Source: DATGUN01 sp035301285
GTDB lineage: Bacteria > Bacillota > Bacilli > Bacillales > Amphibacillaceae
DNA: 64,000 bases
Reading direction: 5' to 3'
NCBI GenBank assembly: GCA_035301285.1
Contig: DATGUN010000038.1
Coordinates: 1 to 64,000, forward strand
Both the position numbers and the translations under genes were made by a program. Under the pieces are notes generated by a model, which saw nothing but the letters and a program-made list of their open reading frames with translations, did not search any database and was not told where the DNA came from. Shown one piece after another: positions 32,569 to 42,551 of this stretch (the stretch's first letter is position 1; every line of letters begins with the position of its first letter).

Positions 32569-34872
32569 GTGAAAAAAACCTTTCAGCTATTTTTAGCAGA
32601 CATGAAAAATATTGGTATTAACTGGGTGGCGGCTATTTTAATCGGGGGACTTATCATCCTTCCGTCACTGTATGCTTGGTTTAATATTGCTGCATCCTGG
32701 GATCCCTATGGCCAAACCGAACAGATTCCTATCGGTGTTGTCAATGAAGACAAAGGGGCAACAGTGCGTGGGGAAGATATTGACGTCGGTAAAGAGCTCG
32801 TTGATACCTTAAAAGATAGTGATGATATGGATTGGCAATTTGTTGATCGTAAAAAAGCCATGGACAAGGTCGAATATGGCGATTATTTTGCTGTTATCGT
32901 CATTCCTGAGGATTTCTCGGAAAACTTGGGAACGGTTGTTAAAGATGACCCCGAAAAGGCAACCGTTGAATATTATGTGAACGAAAAAATCAACGCCATA
33001 GCTCCAAAAATAACGGAAAAAGGGGCAAGTGTCATCGTTGATCAAGTAAGCAGCAATTTTATATCGACTGTGAACGGTGTTATTTTTGATATGTTCAATG
33101 AAATCGGGTTGGAAATCGAAAAGGATATGCCGGATATTGAACAATTCGAAGATTATATATTTACACTGGAAGAAGACTTGCCAGATATTCATGAAACCCT
33201 AAACGATACATTATCGGATGCAAATGATGCAGAAGATATTATCTCTAAAGCACAGAACATGATGCCGGAAGTAAAAGATACGACTCAATCAGGTCTGGAA
33301 ACAATCGACGAAACCATGTCATTTCTGAAGGAAGCGGAAGATCGTTTGAATGAAATGGCACCTGAAATCGAAGAAGACCTAAAAACGGCCCAATCCATTG
33401 CCGATGATGTCAATTCGTTTATCGATGATATCAAAAATGTTGACATTGACTTTTCGGAAGGCAAAAAAATAAGTGGTAAAATAGATGAACGGATCGAAAA
33501 ATCATTGGCAGATATCGCTGCCACGAGAGAATTACTGAAAGAAGTGCAGGCCATCAACCAGGAGAATCAAAACCAAAATCCTGGTGCGGATGAAAATGCC
33601 GGTGGTGATGGAGCAGGTGACGACAATGAATCAGACGGGAATAGTGAATCAGGTGAAAATGGCATTGATGATTCTGAACTGGAGGAATACTATAATGATC
33701 ACTCCGAAGACATTGACGATGCAATTGAGAAAGCTTTAAACAAACTCGATGAATTCGAAGCATTGTTGGAAGAGATGCAGCATAATTCAAATGAGATTGA
33801 TTCGTTTGTGGAAAATAAGAAAGCTGAGGTAGACGATAATATCGATAATCTGCAAAGCTTAGCTTCTAATACATCGCAACGTATCGGAGATTTTTTACAG
33901 GAATATAAAGAGACGATTGAACCTAAGGTACTGGGAGAAATAGCGAAAGCGAAAGACACATTGTCAAATGCACGGAATATTTTAAGTGAAATCCAGACGA
34001 CGATTCCGGAAGTTGAAGATATCCTTTCCAGTACGGATGAAAATCTCGGCGAAGGGAAAGACACCTTGGAAAGTGTCTTGAATGAGTTTCCTTATGTGAG
34101 CAGTAAAGTAAATGAATTGGCTGACAAGATAAGGGATGTTCAATCGGAAACGGATATCAATGAAATCATTGAGCTCTTAAAAAATGATCCTGATTCCGAG
34201 CGTAATTTCTTCAGTGAGCCGGTTAAGCTGCATGAAAATGAATTGTTCCCGATTGAAAATTACGGGACAGGTATGACGCCGTTTTATACCGTATTGGCGA
34301 TATGGGTCGGAGCGTTGTTGCTCATTTCTTTACTAGCAGTAGATGTACACCGTGAAGGGGAAGATTTAACCGATAGACAAGTTTACTTCGGGCGTTTCTT
34401 TACCTTTATGGTAATCGGTTTGGTCCAGACGATTATCGTTACATTAGGTGATATGTTTATTGTTGGCGTAAATGTGTCATCACCAGTCTGGTTTGTGTTA
34501 TTTGGATTGTTGATCAGCACCGTGTTTATGCTGATCGTGTATTCACTTGTATCTGTATTTGGTGATGTCGGTAAGGCACTGGCCATTGTTTTACTTGTTC
34601 TGCAAATAGCAGGTTCGGGTGGGACATATCCAGTTGTGTTACTGCCTGAGTTCTTCCAGGCAATCAATCCATTCCTGCCATTTACGTATGCTGTTGATCT
34701 ATTACGTGAAGCCGTCGGGGGAATCGTATGGGAACGTGCATTACGCGATATTGGATTCCTTAGCATGTTCGGTGCGTTTGCTGTAATATTTGGAGCATTC
34801 TTGAAGAAACCAATTAATCGACACAGTAATAAACTGGCGGAAAAATCCAAGGAAACAGGTTTATTCCATTGA
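32569..34872 (+). CDS. YhgE/Pip-domain membrane protein
   Basis: A 767-residue protein of the YhgE/phage-infection-protein (Pip) family. It has one N-terminal membrane helix (about 17-36), a large extracytoplasmic region (about 40-560) with long helical segments and an acidic Gly/Asn/Asp-rich linker near 340-370, and about five C-terminal membrane helices of ABC-2 permease type. Relatives include Lactococcus Pip, a phage receptor, YueB (the SPP1 receptor) and proteins of the ESX/type VII group; transport or envelope roles are proposed. GTG 32569 follows AAGGA and starts VKKTFQLFL, matching family starts; an ATG at 32545 lies before that site. No TetR regulator is adjacent. Monocistronic with a strong terminator. 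Confidence 0.9.
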   Translation: MKKTFQLFLADMKNIGINWVAAILIGGLIILPSLYAWFNIAASWDPYGQTEQIPIGVVNEDKGATVRGEDIDVGKELVDTLKDSDDMDWQFVDRKKAMDKVEYGDYFAVIVIPEDFSENLGTVVKDDPEKATVEYYVNEKINAIAPKITEKGASVIVDQVSSNFISTVNGVIFDMFNEIGLEIEKDMPDIEQFEDYIFTLEEDLPDIHETLNDTLSDANDAEDIISKAQNMMPEVKDTTQSGLETIDETMSFLKEAEDRLNEMAPEIEEDLKTAQSIADDVNSFIDDIKNVDIDFSEGKKISGKIDERIEKSLADIAATRELLKEVQAINQENQNQNPGADENAGGDGAGDDNESDGNSESGENGIDDSELEEYYNDHSEDIDDAIEKALNKLDEFEALLEEMQHNSNEIDSFVENKKAEVDDNIDNLQSLASNTSQRIGDFLQEYKETIEPKVLGEIAKAKDTLSNARNILSEIQTTIPEVEDILSSTDENLGEGKDTLESVLNEFPYVSSKVNELADKIRDVQSETDINEIIELLKNDPDSERNFFSEPVKLHENELFPIENYGTGMTPFYTVLAIWVGALLLISLLAVDVHREGEDLTDRQVYFGRFFTFMVIGLVQTIIVTLGDMFIVGVNVSSPVWFVLFGLLISTVFMLIVYSLVSVFGDVGKALAIVLLVLQIAGSGGTYPVVLLPEFFQAINPFLPFTYAVDLLREAVGGIVWERALRDIGFLSMFGAFAVIFGAFLKKPINRHSNKLAEKSKETGLFH

Positions 34873-34918
34873 TTACGTCAATGACAAGTGTGAATTAGAA
34901 CATGATGGGTTCAAATGA

Positions 34919-34956
34919 AAAAGAGTTCTTGCGATAGGAGCAAGAACTCTTTTCTG
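34919..34956. terminator. Terminator of the YhgE gene
   Basis: A perfect 14-bp stem AAAAGAGTTCTTGC/GCAAGAACTCTTTT with a seven-base loop, and T/A tracts on both sides. Confidence 0.88.
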
Positions 34957-35129
34957 TATGTGTAAAATAGTTCCTGGTGGACGTTTTCATGACGTTCCTG
35001 GAAAATGAAAAGGTCTTTCTTGGGTAATATGGAAATACAAATCAGATGTGATATAATGATTTGGTTGTAAAGAAGTACCATGCAAATAGATTGAAATATC
35101 ATTTATAATGGACATAAGGGGGAAGCGTG

Positions 35130-36086
35130 ATGAAAAAGAAAAAATGGTTGAAGATAGCCATTATAATTATAAGCATTTTATTGATCCTCGATATTGTTGC
35201 AAGTTTCTACTTTTATAATTTGGCGATAAAACGCGGCCCCAAAGACTTCTTGCAAGGAAATACCGATTTGGATGTTTCTGATGATGCGATGGAAGTATTT
35301 ATGGATGGTGATTGGCGTTCCTGGACACGCGACCAAGATTTTGAAACATGGGACATGACCTCTGATGATGGTTTGGACCTTAAAGGATATTACTTGGAAG
35401 CGGATGAGCCTACAGATAAAACGGTTATTTTAGCGCATGGCTACCTTGGTAATGCAAGTGATATGGGTCTATTTGGACAGTATTATCATGATACGCTTGG
35501 CTATAACATATTCATGGCTGATGCACGCGGACATGGGGACAGTGGTGGCGATTATATCGGATTTGGCTGGGACGACCGTCTTGATTATGTGGATTGGGTC
35601 GATCGGGTCATTGATGAACTTGGCCCTGATACAGAAATTGTCCTGCATGGTGTGTCCATGGGGGCGGCAACAGTGTTGATGGCAAGCGGGGAAGAGCTAC
35701 CGGACAATGTAAAAGCCATTGTGGCTGATAGTCCATACACAAGTGTATACGATATGTTTGCTTATCAGATGAAGCGGATGTTCCATATCCCAGATATTCC
35801 TGTTTTACCGAGTACAAGTATAGTTACTCAACTGCGGGCGGGTTATTCATTGAAAGAGGCATCGGCACTTGAACAGGTGAAAAAAGCAGATGTTCCGATT
35901 TTATATATTCATGGTGAAGCAGATACATTTGTTCCGACTGACATGTCTCAAGAACTCTATGAAAATACGAAAAGTGAAGCCGAACTGATGACGATTCCAA
36001 ATGCAGGCCATGGGGAAGGCTATGTCATCGCAGAAAATAAATATATCGATAAATTGAACCGGTTTTTGAATAAGTATATAGAATAG
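35130..36086 (+). CDS. Membrane-anchored alpha/beta hydrolase (YqkD-like), copy 2
   Basis: A 318-residue paralogue of the protein encoded at 28938. It has the same plan: N-terminal anchor (about 6-28), ILAHGYLGNASDMG, ARGHGDSGGDYIGFGWDDRLDY, nucleophile elbow HGVSMGAA, acid IHGEADTFVP and catalytic His AGHGEGY. Most differences lie in the N-terminal linker and the lid region (DMFAYQMKRMFHIPDIPVLP). The two copies probably differ in substrate, perhaps lipids or esters at the cell surface, but no substrate is known. The ATG at 35130 follows AAGGGGGAAG; a GTG at 35127 is possible. Promoter not resolved. A terminator follows at 36115. Confidence 0.88.
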   Translation: MKKKKWLKIAIIIISILLILDIVASFYFYNLAIKRGPKDFLQGNTDLDVSDDAMEVFMDGDWRSWTRDQDFETWDMTSDDGLDLKGYYLEADEPTDKTVILAHGYLGNASDMGLFGQYYHDTLGYNIFMADARGHGDSGGDYIGFGWDDRLDYVDWVDRVIDELGPDTEIVLHGVSMGAATVLMASGEELPDNVKAIVADSPYTSVYDMFAYQMKRMFHIPDIPVLPSTSIVTQLRAGYSLKEASALEQVKKADVPILYIHGEADTFVPTDMSQELYENTKSEAELMTIPNAGHGEGYVIAENKYIDKLNRFLNKYIE

Positions 36087-36114
36087 GACTCAAAAGGACT
36101 TTTAAAATCATAGG

Positions 36115-36153
36115 AAAACAGCAACCACAGTATATGGAGGGTTGCTGTTTTCT
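36115..36153. terminator. Bidirectional terminator, hydrolase copy 2 and S9 peptidase
   Basis: AAAACAGCAACC/GGTTGCTGTTTT is a perfect 12-bp stem between convergent genes. Confidence 0.85.
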
Positions 36154-36165
36154 TGATTTGTGTAA

Positions 36166-38163
36166 CTACAGATATGTTTCAAACCAGCGACAAATGTGAT
36201 TTAACCGCTCAATGCGCATTTTCGGTTTCCCGCTTCTGCTCAGTTCATGATTGGAACCAGGAAAGCGGACGAATTCGGTTTCTTTTTTGAGATGTTTGAG
36301 TGCCACGTACATCTGTTCACCTTGTTCGATCGGGCAACGGAAATCAAGTTCACCATGCACAATCAAAAGGGGTGTTTCAATGTTTTCAACATATTTTAAA
36401 GGGGAGAATTCCCATAATTTTTTCGGGTCTTCAAGCAGGTTTTTTCCGAGCTCCCATTTTGTGAAGAAGTATCCGATATCACTGACACCATAAAAACTCA
36501 GCCAATTGCTGATACACCGTTGTGTGACCGCTGCCTTGAAACGGTTCGTGTGTCCAACGATCCAGTTCGTCATGAAACCACCATAACTGCCACCTGTCAC
36601 ACCTAAGCGGTTCTCGTCGATATAGCTATAGTTTTCAAGTGCGTAATCAACAGCACTCATCAAATCAGTATAATCCTTTCCACCGTAATCGGAGCGGCAA
36701 GCATCGACAAACGTCTGTCCATATCCATGACTGCCGCGTGGATTCGTATATAGCACAACATAGCCTTGTGCAGCTAGAAGCTGGATTTCATGGAAAAAAG
36801 TCTGTCCATACATCGCATGTGGACCACCATGTACTTCCAGTATAAAAGGATATTTTTTCTCTTCTTCAAATCCATATGGTTGCATTAGCCAACCTTGGAT
36901 TTCCCAACCATCATCAGCGGTAACGGTTATCGTTTCCGGCTCTTGGAGTTGTACCTCTTCCAAAAATACGGCATTTTCATTCGTCAACCGCCTTAAATCA
37001 CCTGATTCATCCAATTCATAGAAATTTCCCGGATTGGTAGGTGTACTGATTCCCAGAATAAAGTGACCTGAAGATTCATCATACGAAAAACCAAACACAT
37101 GATTGTTGTCTTTGTATAATATTTCAAGGCTTCCTTGCAGATTTACCTTATAAAGACCTGTTGCGCCGAAATCAGTAGCAATGAAGTAAATGTCGGTTCC
37201 ATTTGTAGACCAAATCGGTCCAGTTGTGGATTGACCCAATTGCATATCACCGATCATGGCATCTCCGAGTTGTATGTCCCAATCCTCACTTAAACATGTT
37301 TTTTCCTTTGTCTCTATGTCAATGATAAATAAATCATTCAATGTGGCCCCTGCATATTGGAAGTGGTGTCCGAAGCTGACGATTTTATCACCATTCGGTG
37401 AAAAAGATGCACCACCATAGGCCCCTTTACCATCTGTTAAACACGTCATTTCCTTGGTGGATATGTCAAGCAGATAGAGGTCGTTTGTTAATTCATAGTC
37501 CGCTTCATCACTTGTATTGGCACCAAGAAGGACATGCTTCCCGTCAGGGGAAATATCTTCGAACGCGTGGTCACATTCTCCTGTCGTAAGTTGTGTGAAT
37601 GCCTCACTCTCCACATCGTAGGAAACAATCTGGCTGTATGTATCGTCTAAAAAGCCTGCTGCATCCGATTTATATTTCAGACGATTGATTACAACGGACT
37701 TTTCGCTTTTTTCCGTTTGCTCCTTATCTTTTTCTTCTTTTGTCTGTTCATTTTGATTGTCTACATCTGCATCATTTTCCAATGATGCGGTAAATAGTAT
37801 GGTGGAACTATCATTGGTCCAATGTGGATCTGTAGCCCCATGTTTGAAATGGGTGACTTGCGTGGCTTCACCGCCATGCATATCCAATATCCATAGTTGT
37901 GGAAGTGCACTTCGGTTGGATTGGAAAACCATTTTAGTGCCATCTGGAGATATTTTAGGTTGGCTGTTTTTGTCATTGCCGACGGTCCATTGTTTGGAAA
38001 AGTTGTCTGTCAATGATTGCAGCACGATATGTGATTCGTATTCCTTGTCTTCATTGATATGTGTTCTGACAAATGAGTACATCTTACCGTCAGGTGTATG
38101 TCTTGGATCGCTTAACAGTGAAATGTTTGATAAGTCGTTTGCTGTTAAAGCTCGTTTTGACAT
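36166..38163 (-). CDS. S9-family prolyl oligopeptidase / acylaminoacyl peptidase (YuxL-like)
   Basis: A 665-residue cytosolic serine peptidase. The N-terminal two thirds (about 10-400) form the beta-propeller with WD40-like repeats (ISPDGTKMVFQSN, WTNDSSTILF, ISPDGKHVLL, FSPNGDKIVSFG). The C-terminal alpha/beta hydrolase domain has the nucleophile in GGSYGGFMTNW, the acid in VHGELDFRCPIE and the His in GSNHELSRSG. Peptidases of this group remove acylated or short peptides. The length and motif set match B. subtilis YuxL. The ATG lies behind AAAAAGGGG. It stands alone. An acidic insertion (about 130-150, KEEKDKEQTEKSEKS) lies in a propeller loop. Confidence 0.93.
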   Translation of the reverse strand: MSKRALTANDLSNISLLSDPRHTPDGKMYSFVRTHINEDKEYESHIVLQSLTDNFSKQWTVGNDKNSQPKISPDGTKMVFQSNRSALPQLWILDMHGGEATQVTHFKHGATDPHWTNDSSTILFTASLENDADVDNQNEQTKEEKDKEQTEKSEKSVVINRLKYKSDAAGFLDDTYSQIVSYDVESEAFTQLTTGECDHAFEDISPDGKHVLLGANTSDEADYELTNDLYLLDISTKEMTCLTDGKGAYGGASFSPNGDKIVSFGHHFQYAGATLNDLFIIDIETKEKTCLSEDWDIQLGDAMIGDMQLGQSTTGPIWSTNGTDIYFIATDFGATGLYKVNLQGSLEILYKDNNHVFGFSYDESSGHFILGISTPTNPGNFYELDESGDLRRLTNENAVFLEEVQLQEPETITVTADDGWEIQGWLMQPYGFEEEKKYPFILEVHGGPHAMYGQTFFHEIQLLAAQGYVVLYTNPRGSHGYGQTFVDACRSDYGGKDYTDLMSAVDYALENYSYIDENRLGVTGGSYGGFMTNWIVGHTNRFKAAVTQRCISNWLSFYGVSDIGYFFTKWELGKNLLEDPKKLWEFSPLKYVENIETPLLIVHGELDFRCPIEQGEQMYVALKHLKKETEFVRFPGSNHELSRSGKPKMRIERLNHICRWFETYL

Positions 38164-38248
38164 TGTTTTTTTCCCCTTTTTAATAGAATTGTATACAGTG
38201 TAAACTACTTCGGGGTTCGAATCAAATATGTATTCCGAAATTATAAAG

Positions 38249-38282
38249 AAACAACCTCTTGCTCTTTTGCAAAAGGTTGTTC
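38249..38282 (-). terminator. Terminator of dat
   Basis: On the minus strand AACAACCTTTTG/CAAGAGGTTGTT forms a stem with a G-T pair, followed by T-rich sequence, four bases after the dat stop. Confidence 0.75.
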
Positions 38283-38285
38283 CTG

Positions 38286-39152
38286 TTATTGGGTTATATT
38301 TTCGGTAATGTTCGCATCTTTTTCGTACGCTTTTTGCAGCTTCCGTGTTATTTCACCTGGTCGTCCATCATTTATTTGTTTTCCATCGACTTTAACGATT
38401 GGTAAAACTTCAGATGTACTGCTCGTTAAAAACATCTCGTCTGCAAGTGTGATATCTTCAAGAGAGAATGGCTCTTGGATAAAAGGAATGTTCAAATCAG
38501 CCACAAACCGTTCGACAGCCATGCGCACACACCCGTGTAAGATCCGTTTGGTGGCAGGGAATGTATATATATTCCCGCTTTTTACAAGATAAACATTCGA
38601 TGCACTGCATTCGGTCACGACACCATCTTTGTGCAGGATAGCTTCGTAACAATCATTCTCGATAGCTTCTTGTTTGGCCATGACATTGGGAAGGAGATTC
38701 AAACTTTTGATATAGCAATTTTCCCAGCGGATGTCGCGTTTTGTGATTGCCGATACACCTGATTCGAGCAGTTCGGTATGTCGAGGTACGTCTTTCGCAT
38801 AAGCGTATATATTTGGTTCTGTATTTGCTGGAAAGCCGTGATCTCTTGGAGCAGAACCTCTCGTTACCTGTAAATAAACCTTTGCATCCGAAGTGACATT
38901 GTTTTTTTCAATGAGTTCCAGCAAAAGATTGGAAATGTCTTGTTTGGAAAAAGGCAACTTTATTTTAATCGCTTCTGCTGAACGGAACAGTCGGTCGATG
39001 TGTTCTTCAAAAAGATAATACTTTCCATGATAGATACGTATAACTTCATATATCCCGTCACCAAATTGCAACCCTCGTTCTTCAAATGGGTAGAGCAATT
39101 CATCGCGATGGGTAAAATTTTCTTGTGATAGAATAATAGGATAGACAGACAT
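38286..39152 (-). CDS. dat: D-amino-acid transaminase
   Basis: A 288-residue fold-type IV PLP enzyme. It interconverts D-alanine and D-glutamate, supplying D-amino acids for peptidoglycan. The N-terminal FEERGLQFGDGIYEVIRIY, the region TRGSAPRDHGFP, the PLP-lysine motif CYIKSLNLLPNVMAKQEA (Lys near 148), and EAILHKDGVVTECSASNVYLV match D-amino-acid transaminases rather than branched-chain enzymes. The length agrees with the 280-290 residues of Bacillus Dat. AAAGGAGGGTCC precedes the ATG. The C-terminal tail (YEKDANITENITQ) is longer than usual. Monocistronic with its own terminator. Confidence 0.93.
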   Translation of the reverse strand: MSVYPIILSQENFTHRDELLYPFEERGLQFGDGIYEVIRIYHGKYYLFEEHIDRLFRSAEAIKIKLPFSKQDISNLLLELIEKNNVTSDAKVYLQVTRGSAPRDHGFPANTEPNIYAYAKDVPRHTELLESGVSAITKRDIRWENCYIKSLNLLPNVMAKQEAIENDCYEAILHKDGVVTECSASNVYLVKSGNIYTFPATKRILHGCVRMAVERFVADLNIPFIQEPFSLEDITLADEMFLTSSTSEVLPIVKVDGKQINDGRPGEITRKLQKAYEKDANITENITQ

Positions 39153-39339
39153 TTGGACCCTCCTTTGTATAAGACTATTTTATATCCTTTTCAATGTAAT
39201 GTAAATGGGTACATCGCATATGGGGTTTAATGGAAGAATATAAGTTCATTATATGTTTGGCCACTTGTATTATGAATACATATCAAGACTAAATAAAATG
39301 GTTCATTGAATAAAAATATCGAAAAAAGTAATATTTTCA

Positions 39340-39368
39340 TTGCTCGTATTAAATAAATTTGTTATATT
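39340..39368 (+). promoter_or_regulatory. Putative promoter of tRNA-Gly
   Basis: TTGCTC (39340-39345) and TATATT (39363-39368) are 17 bases apart, starting transcription near 39375, about 26 bases before the tRNA. Confidence 0.5.
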
Positions 39369-39400
39369 ATAATAGTTGCTGATGAAAAATAATAAAATAT

Positions 39401-39471
39401 GCGGGTGTAGTTTAGTGGTAAAACCTCAGCCTTCCAAGCTGATGTCGTGGGTTCGATTCCCATCACCCGCT
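39401..39471 (+). tRNA. tRNA-Gly (anticodon TCC)
   Basis: A 71-base cloverleaf. The acceptor stem GCGGGTG/CACCCGC is perfect, the discriminator is T, the anticodon stem TCAGC/GCTGA encloses CTTCCAA with anticodon TCC, and the T arm has TTCGATT. CCA is not encoded. A terminator hairpin follows at 39488. Confidence 0.97.
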
Positions 39472-39487
39472 CATACATATGTCTGAA

Positions 39488-39528
39488 CGCAGTGTTTCGT
39501 ACTACCAAATACGAAGCGTTGCGTTTTT
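39488..39528 (+). terminator. Terminator after tRNA-Gly
   Basis: CGCAGTGTTTCGTA and TACGAAGCGTTGCG pair with internal mismatches and are followed by five T. Confidence 0.7.
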
Positions 39529-39647
39529 ATTTTCTCGATTGACATGTAGAACCAAGCTGCTTTTCAGTTGAAAGCAACGCTTCACTTGAAGGGAGTCATT
39601 TTTTAGTAGTATCATACAAGTGAGAAATGGAAAGTTAGAGGGATAAT

Positions 39648-41357
39648 ATGAAACAATTGATACAACAACTGAACAATATCGATCAAAAAGGCTATAAAGC
39701 ATATAAAGGCATTCAAGGGACTTACACATTTAACGATTTTCAACTCTGCATTGATTATGTGCAAGGCGACCCTTTCGCAAGCCCATCCCGGATTCGGGTC
39801 GTCATCCCGGCAAATAAACGGCCGCTAAAGCGGGAATGGTTAAAAACGCCGTCAAGGATTACTGCAACGGAGGATCGGATAGCAAGAGCTGTAGGAAAAG
39901 AAGTATTCGCCAATCCGATATCCATAAAAGGGAGTGGAAAAAGCGGTGCCATTTTGTTTGATGCACCAAAGCAGGAAGTGATCAAACGCAGTGCCGTCAT
40001 GATTGATACCAAGCGGGATGAAATCGTCGTATGCATATCTGTTGGCCTCCCAGCAAACGGGCGTCGGATAAATGGAAGAGAAGCACGGAAACTTTTCGAA
40101 AAGGCCATTCCGTCGATCATTCAAAAATCTGCTTTGTCATTATCGAATGAAGAGATTGAAAGAGCGGTTCAATTACGTGATCAGCAAGACAGGATACGAG
40201 AAGAAATGCGACACAATGGTTGGGTTGCTTTCATTGCCAACGGAGCGATTTTACCTCGCCAATCAGGCGTGAGCGACAAACCGTTGAATACGGCAGTCCC
40301 TTTTGTAAGCCCCGAGGAAAATGAAGTCAGCATATCTTTGCCTCACAAAGAAGATCCTATAAAAGGTATGGCCATCAAACAAGGGATTACATTAATCGTT
40401 GGTGGCGGTTATCATGGAAAAAGTACAGTGCTGGAAGCAATCGAACGAGGTGTCTACCCTCATACAAACGGTGATGGTCGGGAATATGTCTTGACTGATC
40501 CGGATGCTGTCAAAATTCGGGCGGAAGATGGCAGGAAAATCAGTGGTGTGGATATTTCGCCATTTATCAACCATCTGCCACATAAACAAGATACACAATC
40601 GTTTTCAACTGATAATGCGAGTGGAAGTACTTCTCAAGCAGCGAACGTGATGGAAGCACTGGAAGCTGGGGCTAAAACATTGCTGATCGATGAAGATACA
40701 AGTGCCACAAACTTCATGATCCGTGATTACCGGATTGAACAGATTGTCAAACGTGATAAAGAGCCCATTACACCATTTTTGGACAAAATAGATGTGTTGC
40801 GTGATGATTTAAATGTTTCCACCATTTTGGTGATGGGTGGGTCGGGTGCATACTTTTCAGTTGCAGATGAAGTCATTATGATGGATGAATATGTCCCTGA
40901 AAATGTTACAGATAAAGCGAAACAAATCATGGCAAATTCGCCACTTATTCGTAAAAGCAGTGGGAGTACATCTTTTGGCGCAATCAGGGAACGTTCATTT
41001 CAACCCAATAGTCTGCAAACGCGAAAAGGTAAGCGATCCAAAACACAAGCGAAGAGCTTGAAATTGATCTTGATGGGAAAAACGGAGATAAACTTCCACG
41101 ATACGGAACAATTGGTGGACCCATCGCAAACGAGATTGATAGCTGACATGATTCAATATATGGACCATCATAATATACTTGGATCTGTTACGTTGCCTGA
41201 GTTATTGGATAAATTGGAATACCAAATGGATACACAAGGTCTGGCTTCATTTTCACCTTTTCCAAACAAGCATCCGGGTGATATCGCAAGACCACGCAGA
41301 CATGAAATTGCTGCCGTGTTAAACCGCATTCGTACCGCTAACGTCAAACAAATATAA
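39648..41357 (+). CDS. ABC-class predicted ATPase (PF09818 type)
   Basis: A 569-residue protein of the 'predicted ATPase of the ABC class' family. An N-terminal domain (about 1-230) precedes a P-loop GGGYHGKSTVLEAIERGVYPH near 250, a signature-like SGSTSQAANVMEAL and a Walker B TLLIDEDTSATNFMIRD. ILVMGGSGAYFSVAD and MMDEYVPENVTDKA follow, then a C-terminal domain with LILMGKTEINFHDTEQLVD. Such proteins are widespread and uncharacterised; RNA or nucleotide binding has been suggested. The ATG follows AGAGGGATAAT. It precedes queG by 30 bases, so the two may form an operon with ogt, but no functional link is known. Confidence 0.87.
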   Translation: MKQLIQQLNNIDQKGYKAYKGIQGTYTFNDFQLCIDYVQGDPFASPSRIRVVIPANKRPLKREWLKTPSRITATEDRIARAVGKEVFANPISIKGSGKSGAILFDAPKQEVIKRSAVMIDTKRDEIVVCISVGLPANGRRINGREARKLFEKAIPSIIQKSALSLSNEEIERAVQLRDQQDRIREEMRHNGWVAFIANGAILPRQSGVSDKPLNTAVPFVSPEENEVSISLPHKEDPIKGMAIKQGITLIVGGGYHGKSTVLEAIERGVYPHTNGDGREYVLTDPDAVKIRAEDGRKISGVDISPFINHLPHKQDTQSFSTDNASGSTSQAANVMEALEAGAKTLLIDEDTSATNFMIRDYRIEQIVKRDKEPITPFLDKIDVLRDDLNVSTILVMGGSGAYFSVADEVIMMDEYVPENVTDKAKQIMANSPLIRKSSGSTSFGAIRERSFQPNSLQTRKGKRSKTQAKSLKLILMGKTEINFHDTEQLVDPSQTRLIADMIQYMDHHNILGSVTLPELLDKLEYQMDTQGLASFSPFPNKHPGDIARPRRHEIAAVLNRIRTANVKQI

Positions 41358-41387
41358 ACATGGCCTGAAAAAGAAAGGAGGGTGCCA

Positions 41388-42551
41388 ATGTTTATCGATG
41401 AATTGAAAGAAGATGTGATTGCATTCAGTAAAGAAATCGGTATTGATAAGATTGGTTTTGCCTCCGCTGATGTGTTTGAAGAGTTAAAACAACGGCTGAA
41501 GCGACAACAAGAACTATCATATCAATCCGGTTTCGAAAAAGGGACCATTGAAGAACGGACAGAACCAAGGCGATTACTCCCGGAAGCTCAATCCATATTA
41601 TCTGTGGCGATTGCCTATCCATCTCGCATGAAAGATCCACCAAAAAGTACAAAAGAAAAACGGCGAGGCATTTTTTGCCGGGCATCTTGGGGAACGGATT
41701 ATCATGTCATCTTACGCAATAAACTAGAGAAACTTGCAGAATATCTACAGAAAAGAGTACCGGATGTCGTGACGAAAGTGATGGTCGACACAGGCGAGCT
41801 ATCCGATCGCGCCGTTGCTGAACGAGCAGGCGTCGGTTTCAGTGGAAAGAATACATCATTGATCACCCCTGAATTCGGTTCATTTGTTTATCTGGGTGAA
41901 TTGATGACGAATATCCCTTTTGTGCCAGATGAACCACTGGAAGATAGTTGCGGATCATGTACGAAATGTATGGATGCCTGTCCCACTGGTGCCCTTGTGC
42001 AGGGTGGTCAATTAAATACACAGCGTTGCATTGCATTCCTGACACAGACTAAAGATTATCTGGAAGATGAATTCCGTGTTAAAATCGGGACACGGGTTTA
42101 TGGATGTGATACATGTCAGGTTGTCTGCCCACGAAATAAACAGATCGATTTTCATCTTCACCCAGAATTAGAGCCGGAACCGGAGCTCGTCAAGCCAGAA
42201 TTAAAACCGATGCTCCGGATGTCCAATCGCGGATTCAAAGAACGTTTTGGCCATATGGCGGGTTCTTGGCGAGGGAAGAAGCCTTTGCAACGTAATGCGA
42301 TCATTGCACTTTCCCATTATAAAGATCAAAGTGCTTTGGAGGAATTGATTCAAGTGATGTGTCATGATCCCCGCCCGATGATACGTGGTACTGCCGCATG
42401 GTCGATCGGGAAAATAGGGACACTTGAGGGTTATCAGGCTATTGAGGCAGCAATGGAAGAAGAAACAGATGAAAATGTATTATTCGAGATGGAAAAAGGG
42501 CTGGCTTTCAATGATGAAAATGTGGGAGGAGCAGTGGATAAACATGCCTGA
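41388..42551 (+). CDS. queG: Epoxyqueuosine reductase
   Basis: A 387-residue cobalamin- and Fe-S-dependent reductase that makes queuosine from epoxyqueuosine in tRNA at position 34. An N-terminal cobalamin-binding domain (with DTGELSDRAVAERAGVGFSGKN) is followed by two 4Fe-4S motifs, CGSCTKCMDACPTGAL and CDTCQVVCPRNK. C-terminal HEAT repeats (about 310-380, QRNAIIALSHYKDQSALEELIQ) bind tRNA, as in Bacillus QueG. The start is ATG 41388, six bases after AAAGGAGGG; a GTG at 41382 overlaps that site. The stop overlaps the start of ogt by eight bases, so the two are coupled. No queuosine riboswitch is visible. Confidence 0.95.
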   Translation: MFIDELKEDVIAFSKEIGIDKIGFASADVFEELKQRLKRQQELSYQSGFEKGTIEERTEPRRLLPEAQSILSVAIAYPSRMKDPPKSTKEKRRGIFCRASWGTDYHVILRNKLEKLAEYLQKRVPDVVTKVMVDTGELSDRAVAERAGVGFSGKNTSLITPEFGSFVYLGELMTNIPFVPDEPLEDSCGSCTKCMDACPTGALVQGGQLNTQRCIAFLTQTKDYLEDEFRVKIGTRVYGCDTCQVVCPRNKQIDFHLHPELEPEPELVKPELKPMLRMSNRGFKERFGHMAGSWRGKKPLQRNAIIALSHYKDQSALEELIQVMCHDPRPMIRGTAAWSIGKIGTLEGYQAIEAAMEEETDENVLFEMEKGLAFNDENVGGAVDKHA

